Assembly: GCA_014799765.1 (NCBI GenBank)
Contig: JAAVHK010000006.1
Coordinates: 19,481 to 25,800, forward strand
Origin: Ruminococcus sp.
Lineage (GTDB): Bacteria; Bacillota; Clostridia; Oscillospirales; Ruminococcaceae
DNA: 6,320 nucleotides
Direction of reading: 5' to 3'
Positions 1 through 3,731 of this stretch are shown piece after piece (positions within the stretch are counted from its first letter, which is position 1; every line of letters begins with the position of its first letter). A program made the position numbers and the translations under genes. Under the pieces are notes generated by a model that did no database searches, was not told where the DNA came from, and worked only from the letters and a program-made list of their open reading frames with translations.

Positions 1-63
1 TTTTACAGAGCCGTCCTTTCTGCTTTATTTATTTAGGAGATTGTATATATACTTTCCTTGTTC

Positions 64-1656
64 TCAGTCCGGAATATCGGGGAATACCGGTAAATCTGTA
101 ATTTTAATAAGGTTTATGTTTACCTGCTGTATAGTAAGAGCATCCTGAGTTGTAATGCCGTCGCCGGTATTATAGACATCAGCGTTTGATTTTCCCTGTT
201 CAGAGAGTTCATATATATCAGGATTGGAAATTGACTGCATAATAAGTATGGCATCGGCAAGACTTACTTCGCCGTCACCGTTTGAATCGCCGTAAATAAT
301 ATCGCTGGTTGTAGTGGATTCTGTCGGGAACTGTGGTCTTGTACCGCCTGCACCGGAAGCACGGCAATCTTTACATACAAAAGCAAGCGGAGCATTTATG
401 CCATCTTCGGCATTTATCATTTTACCACAGGAAGCACACTTCTTAAGAACAGTTGTTGTTGTAGTCCAATCATAATATGATGTTGTGGTAGTAGATGTAG
501 TAGTTCCGCCCAGACCGAAAGAACGGCATTTTTTGCATACGAATATTCCGAGAGGAGTTATTACGCCGTCATTGACATCTATAACATCACCACAGGTTTC
601 GCAAGCCTTACAAGCTATAACAGTAGAAGTAGTTGTAGTCGTTGTTGTCAATTCACATATAAGTGCTGTTGTTGTAGTTGTTGTTGTCATTATTGTGTTG
701 GTAGACTGAAAATCATGACCATCTTCATATAAGAGTACAGAAAAAGTCAGAACTGTTGAATTTGCATCAGCATATTTTTCGTCAAACGGACAAAATGTAT
801 ATGCGTTGTATTTTTCGGGGAGTTTGTCGACTACAAACTGAATAAGAGTACGGGAACGGTCACTTTTAAGTGTATAATCAAAATTTATAGATTCGTCTTT
901 TCCTGTAGTAACCCATTCTACACAGTTGCCGAGGTTGCCGTTTTCGTCCCATTCGCTGAGTGATACTTCTGCACCCTCAACATAGTTTCCGGTGTCGCCG
1001 TCAATCAGATAGCATATAGCCTGAACGTTTTTTTCATATTCCTTGTCAAGATATATTGTAAAATTAGTACGTGGGTTATAGTTACCACCGGCATAATACC
1101 ATTCCATAGCAGAATCAACCTGAAAATCCACTATATTTGAGCCACCGTAAAGTGAATAACCCTCCGGCATATCTTCAAGCACTGCTGTAAGCATAAAGAG
1201 TCCCGATAAATCTGTAAAAGTATGGTCAGCCTTTACGATATAGCTTTCAGATTCGGAAGAATCCCACGTACCGAAATCACGCTTTATTACATTGCTTGTC
1301 ATGGTTTCAGTTTCTACAAGATGTACCTTTACACCGTCGATGTGTTCGCCGGTCATGCTGTCAACGACATTAACAGTTACATCAAAGTTTCTTTCAAGCG
1401 GAAACTCTTCCGGCATTATTTCTATTGCCGGAACACTTGTGCAGGTGTAAATTCTGTCGGGAATGGTTGAGACTGCTGTTGTCTGTATGGGTTCGTTGTC
1501 GTGGATTTCCGGAATGTCATTAAGTTCCTGTGTTAAAGTTCTGTCGGGAATGGTTTCAACGGGTTCAGCATTTTCAGCGAACGTCACAAGCGGACTGAAC
1601 GCAGAAAGCATTACTGTAAGTGCTGTCAGGACAGCGGTTTTTGATTTTTTCAGCAT
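64..1656 (-). CDS. Secreted dockerin protein with two SpaA/Cna-B-like domains and two Cys4 zinc-ribbon-like repeats
   Basis: The 530-residue product is predicted to be exported and to dock onto a cohesin-bearing scaffoldin. Residues 1-27 form a signal peptide (Lys-rich start, hydrophobic core, likely cleavage after Thr-Phe-Ala27). Residues about 91-205 and 210-312 look like two beta-sandwich domains of the SpaA/Cna-B or prealbumin-like type (VNVVDSMTGEHIDGVKV; YLIDGDTGNYVEGAEVSL). Threonine runs at 324-330, 337-343, 385-392 and 398-402 are linkers. Between and after them lie two Cys4 modules (C352/C355/C374/C377 and C407/C410/C428/C431). Residues 456-523 are a type I dockerin: first calcium loop D457-N459-D461-D468, second, less canonical loop D493-D505, then a Leu-Pro ending. 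No glycosidase or other catalytic domain is visible, so its role is probably binding or structural. Start ATG at 1656 is preceded by AGGAGG. The dockerin and linkers are clear; the beta-domain and zinc assignments are inference. Confidence 0.9.
   Translation of the reverse strand: MLKKSKTAVLTALTVMLSAFSPLVTFAENAEPVETIPDRTLTQELNDIPEIHDNEPIQTTAVSTIPDRIYTCTSVPAIEIMPEEFPLERNFDVTVNVVDSMTGEHIDGVKVHLVETETMTSNVIKRDFGTWDSSESESYIVKADHTFTDLSGLFMLTAVLEDMPEGYSLYGGSNIVDFQVDSAMEWYYAGGNYNPRTNFTIYLDKEYEKNVQAICYLIDGDTGNYVEGAEVSLSEWDENGNLGNCVEWVTTGKDESINFDYTLKSDRSRTLIQFVVDKLPEKYNAYTFCPFDEKYADANSTVLTFSVLLYEDGHDFQSTNTIMTTTTTTTALICELTTTTTTTSTVIACKACETCGDVIDVNDGVITPLGIFVCKKCRSFGLGGTTTSTTTTSYYDWTTTTTVLKKCASCGKMINAEDGINAPLAFVCKDCRASGAGGTRPQFPTESTTTSDIIYGDSNGDGEVSLADAILIMQSISNPDIYELSEQGKSNADVYNTGDGITTQDALTIQQVNINLIKITDLPVFPDIPD
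88..291 (-). other. Type I dockerin domain (codons 456-523)
   Basis: The first half reads GDSNGDGEVSLADAILIMQS, a textbook calcium loop (D457, N459, D461, D468) followed by the recognition helix. The second half starts at Ala492-Asp493 and has a longer loop, with Tyr-Asn-Thr-Gly-Asp-Gly before Ile-Thr-Thr-Gln-Asp-Ala-Leu, as in dockerins of the R. flavefaciens group. The two halves differ at their putative recognition positions (Ala467/Asp468 against Gln504/Asp505), so dual-mode symmetrical binding is not evident. Such domains bind cohesins on scaffoldins or on the cell wall. Confidence 0.88.
340..444 (-). repeat. Cys4 zinc-ribbon-like repeat, copy 2 (codons 405-439)
   Basis: This copy has C407-x2-C410-Gly, 17 residues with Asp-Gly-Ile and Ala-Pro-Leu, then Phe-Val-C428-x2-C431-Arg and the tail Ala-Ser-Gly-Ala-Gly-Gly-Thr. 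It matches copy 1 at every cysteine and at the Asp-Gly, Pro-Leu, Phe-Val-Cys-Lys and Gly-Gly-Thr positions, with one residue fewer between the knuckles. It leads into a short Pro/Thr linker and the dockerin. Confidence 0.75.
451..504 (-). repeat. Threonine-rich linker 2 (codons 385-402)
   Basis: This linker joins the two Cys4 modules. It reads TTTSTTTT, then the aromatic insert SYYDW, then TTTTT. As in linker 1 it is built mostly of ACA and ACT codons and forms an imperfect trinucleotide repeat. Confidence 0.83.
502..609 (-). repeat. Cys4 zinc-ribbon-like repeat, copy 1 (codons 350-385)
   Basis: The pattern is C352-x2-C355-Gly, then 18 residues containing Asp-Gly-Val and Pro-Leu, then Phe-Val-C374-x2-C377-Arg, and a tail Ser-x-Gly-x-Gly-Gly-Thr. 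Paired CxxC knuckles like these usually bind one structural zinc. An extra cysteine, C349, sits just before the first knuckle, and another, C334, lies in the preceding linker. Copy 2 at 340-444 shares the whole framework, so this is an internal duplication. Confidence 0.75.
628..687 (-). repeat. Threonine-rich linker 1 (two Thr7 tracts, codons 324-343)
   Basis: Two runs of seven threonine codons (667-687 and 628-648) flank the short insert ALICEL, which carries C334. The codons are almost all ACA and ACT, so at DNA level this is a trinucleotide repeat. Thr-rich linkers of this kind separate modules in ruminococcal cellulosomal proteins and are often O-glycosylated. Confidence 0.85.
1452..1555 (-). 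repeat. Pair of 17-bp direct repeats encoding TIPDR motifs
   Basis: The 17-mer TTCTGTCGGGAATGGTT (plus-strand reading) occurs exactly at 1452-1468 and 1539-1555, 87 bp (29 codons) apart and in frame. It encodes the Thr-Ile-Pro-Asp-Arg motif at residues 35-39 and 64-68 of the mature N-terminal segment of the dockerin protein. The identity at DNA level suggests a fairly recent duplication or a region open to slippage or recombination. Confidence 0.8.
1576..1656 (-). other. Signal peptide of the dockerin protein
   Basis: Codons 1-27 encode a Sec-type signal peptide: positive Lys3, Lys4 and Lys6, a hydrophobic stretch from about residue 8 to 24, and a small-residue cleavage site ending in Ala27. 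The mature protein begins with an acidic segment (Glu28-Asn-Ala-Glu). This agrees with the extracellular domains that follow. Confidence 0.85.
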
Positions 1657-1663
1657 AAAAAAT

Positions 1664-1669
1664 CCTCCT
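1664..1669 (-). promoter_or_regulatory. Ribosome binding site of the dockerin gene
   Basis: On the minus strand the sequence is AGGAGG, 7 nt before the ATG at 1656. This perfect Shine-Dalgarno site fixes the start and agrees with the signal peptide beginning there. Confidence 0.9.
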
Positions 1670-1790
1670 TTAAAAATTGTTTCATGATAAACGGTTCTGA
1701 AATTCCGTTCACTTATTGGACTGTTCAGGTATGAAATTCTCTCACAGAAAATCTCAGATTTGTATTAATGTACAAAATTATTGATAAATT

Positions 1791-1819
1791 TTTATATATT
1801 ATGACTATACAAATGTGAA
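1791..1819 (-). promoter_or_regulatory. Predicted sigma-A promoter of the dockerin gene
   Basis: Read on the minus strand, TTCACA (1814-1819) and TATAAA (1791-1796) are separated by 17 bp; each matches the consensus at 5 of 6 positions. Transcription would start near 1784, giving a leader of about 128 nt. The region is very AT-rich, so other -10 boxes are possible. Confidence 0.5.
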
Positions 1820-1857
1820 AATTTTATGGAAATTCATGTTTAAATAGTCATTTGTAC

Positions 1858-1886
1858 TTGAAAAAACGTTTTATATATGCTATAAT
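1858..1886 (+). promoter_or_regulatory. Predicted sigma-A promoter of the miaB operon
   Basis: TTGAAA at 1858-1863 and TATAAT at 1881-1886 are spaced by exactly 17 bp, and TG at 1878-1879 adds an extended -10 element. This is close to the ideal housekeeping promoter. The expected start near 1893 leaves a leader of about 30 nt before the miaB start codon and places the rejected TTG at 1904 very near the 5' end. Confidence 0.85.
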
Positions 1887-1909
1887 AATTTATTATCTGA
1901 TTTTTGATT

Positions 1910-1917
1910 GAGAGGAA
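1910..1917 (+). promoter_or_regulatory. Ribosome binding site that decides the miaB start
   Basis: GAGAGGAA at 1910-1917 is the only Shine-Dalgarno-like stretch here. AGAGG at 1911-1915 is 9 nt before TTG at 1925, the right spacing. The upstream in-frame TTG at 1904 has no such site and would put this motif inside the gene. Confidence 0.75.
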
Positions 1918-1924
1918 TTTGATT

Positions 1925-3292
1925 TTGAAAGAAAATGATGTTATTATAAAAGACGTTGCAGAAATTTTACACGACAGAAAACATCTGGCATACGTCCGGA
2001 GTTTCGGATGTCAGCTGAATGTTTCTGACGGTGAAAAAATAAAAGGATTGTTAAAGAGAATCGGATATGATTTCACTGACGACGAAAAACAGGCTGATAT
2101 TATAATACTTAATACGTGTGCGGTCAGGGAGAGTGCGGAAGAAAGAGTTTTCGGAATCATAGGCAGTATGAAGAAACTGAAAGAGGAAAACCCTTCACTT
2201 ATAATAGGTCTTGCCGGTTGCATGACCGCACAGGCACATATTACGGAAAAAATAAAAAAATCTTATCCGCAGATTGATTTTGTCATGGGAACTTCTGCAA
2301 TAAATTCATTGCCGAAACTTCTTCTTGACTGTCTGAGAGGTGAAAAATTTTCCGCCGATACCGGTGAATATGATGATTTTTCAGAAAACACGGAGCAGGT
2401 CAGGGAAAGTAAATTCAAGGCATCTGTGCCGATAATGTTCGGATGTAACAATTTCTGTACATATTGTATAGTACCTTATGTCCGTGGACGTGAAAGAAGT
2501 CGAAAGCCGGAAGATATTATAAATGAAGTGAAAAATCTTGTAAGTAAAGGTTATAAGGAAATAATGTTACTCGGACAGAATGTAAATTCATACGGAAAAG
2601 ACCTCGGAAATAATATGACATTTCCGGAACTGCTTCGGGAAACAGATAAAATTGACGGTGATTTCATAATAAGATTTATGTCTTCGCACCCGAAAGACGC
2701 TTCACGGGAACTTATTGACACTATTTTCAGCAGTAAAAAAATCGCAAGACATTTTCACCTGCCGTTACAAAGCGGTAGTAACAGCGTACTCGAAAGAATG
2801 AACCGCCGATATACTATTGAACAGTATCTCGAAACCGTTGACTATATGCGGAGTTATGACCCTGATTTTTCGCTGACTACCGATATTATAGTAGGCTTCC
2901 CGAACGAAACGGACGAAGAATTTCGTGAAACTCTGGACATAATAAAGCGTATCCGGTATGATAATATCTATTCTTTCATATATTCACGCCGGACAGGTAC
3001 AAAAGCATCTGAAATAGCAGACACCATACCGGAAGAAGTAAAAAGCCGTCGTATGCGTGAACTCCTTGAAGTACAGCGTACTGTATCGACGGAAAATTAC
3101 AGGCGTTTTGTCGGCAGACGTATGCGTGTACTGGTAGACGGCATTTCAAAGAAACGTAACGGTTACGTCACCGGAAAAAGCGACGAATTTATAATAGCCG
3201 AATTTGTCGGGGATAGGTCAATGATTGGTAGTTTCGTGGAAATAGAAGTCACTGATTCTATGAACTGGGCAGTTACCGGCAGAATTATATAA
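1925..3292 (+). CDS. miaB: tRNA-2-methylthio-N6-dimethylallyladenosine synthase MiaB
   Basis: MiaB is a cytoplasmic radical-SAM enzyme that adds a methylthio group at C2 of N6-isopentenyl-A37 in tRNAs reading UNN codons. Numbering from TTG at 1925 gives 455 residues, normal for the family. The N-terminal UPF0004 domain holds the auxiliary-cluster cysteines C29 (FGCQLN), C65 (LNTCAVRE) and C99 (AGCMTAQ). The radical-SAM motif is C174-x3-C178-x2-C181, followed by the IVPYVRGRERSR segment, which favours MiaB over the relatives RimO and MtaB. A TRAM RNA-binding domain covers about residues 392-455. An in-frame TTG at 1904 would give 462 residues, but the ribosome binding site supports 1925. It is the first gene of the operon, behind a strong promoter, and 30 nt from the next gene. 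All catalytic cysteines are present. Confidence 0.96.
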   Translation: MKENDVIIKDVAEILHDRKHLAYVRSFGCQLNVSDGEKIKGLLKRIGYDFTDDEKQADIIILNTCAVRESAEERVFGIIGSMKKLKEENPSLIIGLAGCMTAQAHITEKIKKSYPQIDFVMGTSAINSLPKLLLDCLRGEKFSADTGEYDDFSENTEQVRESKFKASVPIMFGCNNFCTYCIVPYVRGRERSRKPEDIINEVKNLVSKGYKEIMLLGQNVNSYGKDLGNNMTFPELLRETDKIDGDFIIRFMSSHPKDASRELIDTIFSSKKIARHFHLPLQSGSNSVLERMNRRYTIEQYLETVDYMRSYDPDFSLTTDIIVGFPNETDEEFRETLDIIKRIRYDNIYSFIYSRRTGTKASEIADTIPEEVKSRRMRELLEVQRTVSTENYRRFVGRRMRVLVDGISKKRNGYVTGKSDEFIIAEFVGDRSMIGSFVEIEVTDSMNWAVTGRII

Positions 3293-3308
3293 AAAATTTC
3301 ATGATAAA

Positions 3309-3313
3309 AGGAG
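3309..3313 (+). promoter_or_regulatory. Ribosome binding site of the YlbF/RicA-family gene
   Basis: AGGAG at 3309-3313 lies 9 nt before ATG 3323, in the 30-nt gap after the miaB stop. No hairpin with a T-run occurs in this gap, so read-through from miaB is expected. Confidence 0.85.
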
Positions 3314-3322
3314 AATTTATTT

Positions 3323-3730
3323 ATGGACAAAATTATTCAGTTGACAAGGGAATTAGGAAAAGCACTCCAGCAGGACGACAGGTACATTGCCTATGGTCTG
3401 GCAAAACAGGTAAATGACGAAGATACGGAATTGCAGTCGGAAATAACAAGATTCGACGAACTCCGTGCGGAAATGCGTACTGCTATGAGTAGTGAAAATC
3501 CTGATTTTGATAAAATCAACGCCATTGACAAGGAAACAAAAGCACTCTATCAGAAAATAATGAGTAATCCGCATATGATTGTCTTTAACGCCACACAGAA
3601 AGCTCTTGAAGAACTGGTCAGCAACATGAATCAGATTATCACCATGTGTGCGAACGGTAAAGACCCTGATACGTGTGAAATTTCACAGGGTTGTAGCGGA
3701 AACTGTTCTGCCTGCGGAGGTTGTGGCTGA
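3323..3730 (+). CDS. YlbF/YmcA (RicA/RicF)-family protein with Cys-rich tail
   Basis: This 135-residue, mostly helical protein matches the YlbF/YmcA family in its N-terminal pattern (MDKIIQLTRELGKALQQDDR...) and its charged, coiled-coil-like helices through about residue 105. In B. subtilis RicA (YmcA) and RicF (YlbF) form a complex with RicT that carries [4Fe-4S] clusters, assists RNase Y-dependent mRNA processing, and affects competence, biofilm and sporulation. The tail here holds six cysteines: C109, C118, C124, C128, C131 and C134, with CX3C, CX2C and CX2C spacings, able to bind an Fe-S cluster or zinc. The position after miaB matches ricA in the B. subtilis order, but I cannot tell RicA from RicF by sequence alone, so no symbol is given. 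It is probably cotranscribed with miaB and mutS; its stop is 1 nt before mutS. Confidence 0.85.
   Translation: MDKIIQLTRELGKALQQDDRYIAYGLAKQVNDEDTELQSEITRFDELRAEMRTAMSSENPDFDKINAIDKETKALYQKIMSNPHMIVFNATQKALEELVSNMNQIITMCANGKDPDTCEISQGCSGNCSACGGCG
3716..3720 (+). promoter_or_regulatory. Ribosome binding site of mutS, inside the upstream gene
   Basis: GGAGG at 3716-3720 is 11 nt before ATG 3732. It lies in the codons GGA GGT for Gly132-Gly133 of the upstream protein's Cys-Gly-Gly-Cys tail, so the same bases serve coding and initiation. The stop TGA and the mutS ATG are 1 nt apart, which favours translational coupling. Confidence 0.85.
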
Positions 3731-3731
3731 T

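Larger units (their letters stand above)
1657..1924. promoter_or_regulatory. AT-rich divergent intergenic region with inverted words (possible operator)
   Basis: This region separates the divergent dockerin and miaB genes. TTTGTA and TACAAA occur four times: 1759-1764 and 1771-1776 as an inverted pair with a 6-nt gap, 1808-1813 inside the minus-strand promoter spacer, and 1851-1856 just upstream of the miaB -35 box. ATGACTA (1801-1807) is inverted as TAGTCAT (1845-1851). A further 5-bp inverted repeat, AACGG...CCGTT, lies at 1690-1709 in the dockerin leader. The words could be a regulator site, but AT-rich DNA produces such words by chance. No small ORF with a ribosome binding site and no RNA gene was seen here. 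Confidence 0.35.

Noticed and set aside
1..63. Possible end of another gene, terminator or ribosome binding site at the window edge
   Set aside because: The 10-bp palindrome GTATATATAC (43-52) and the weak CAGAG/TTCTG hairpin (6-22) are too short and AT-rich, and no hairpin plus T-run follows the dockerin stop. AGGAGA at 35-40 has no convincing gene after it. The few open codons cannot be assigned.
485..709. Plus-strand open frame rich in valine
   Set aside because: It is the antisense reading of the threonine codon repeats (GTT/GTA for valine) of the dockerin gene.
1690..1709. Riboswitch or attenuator in the dockerin leader
   Set aside because: Only a 5-bp stem (AACGG/CCGTT) with a 10-nt loop is visible, and no known riboswitch core or terminator T-run follows.
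3293..3322. Terminator or promoter between miaB and the YlbF-family gene
   Set aside because: The 30-nt gap holds only an A-run and the ribosome binding site; there is no stem-loop.
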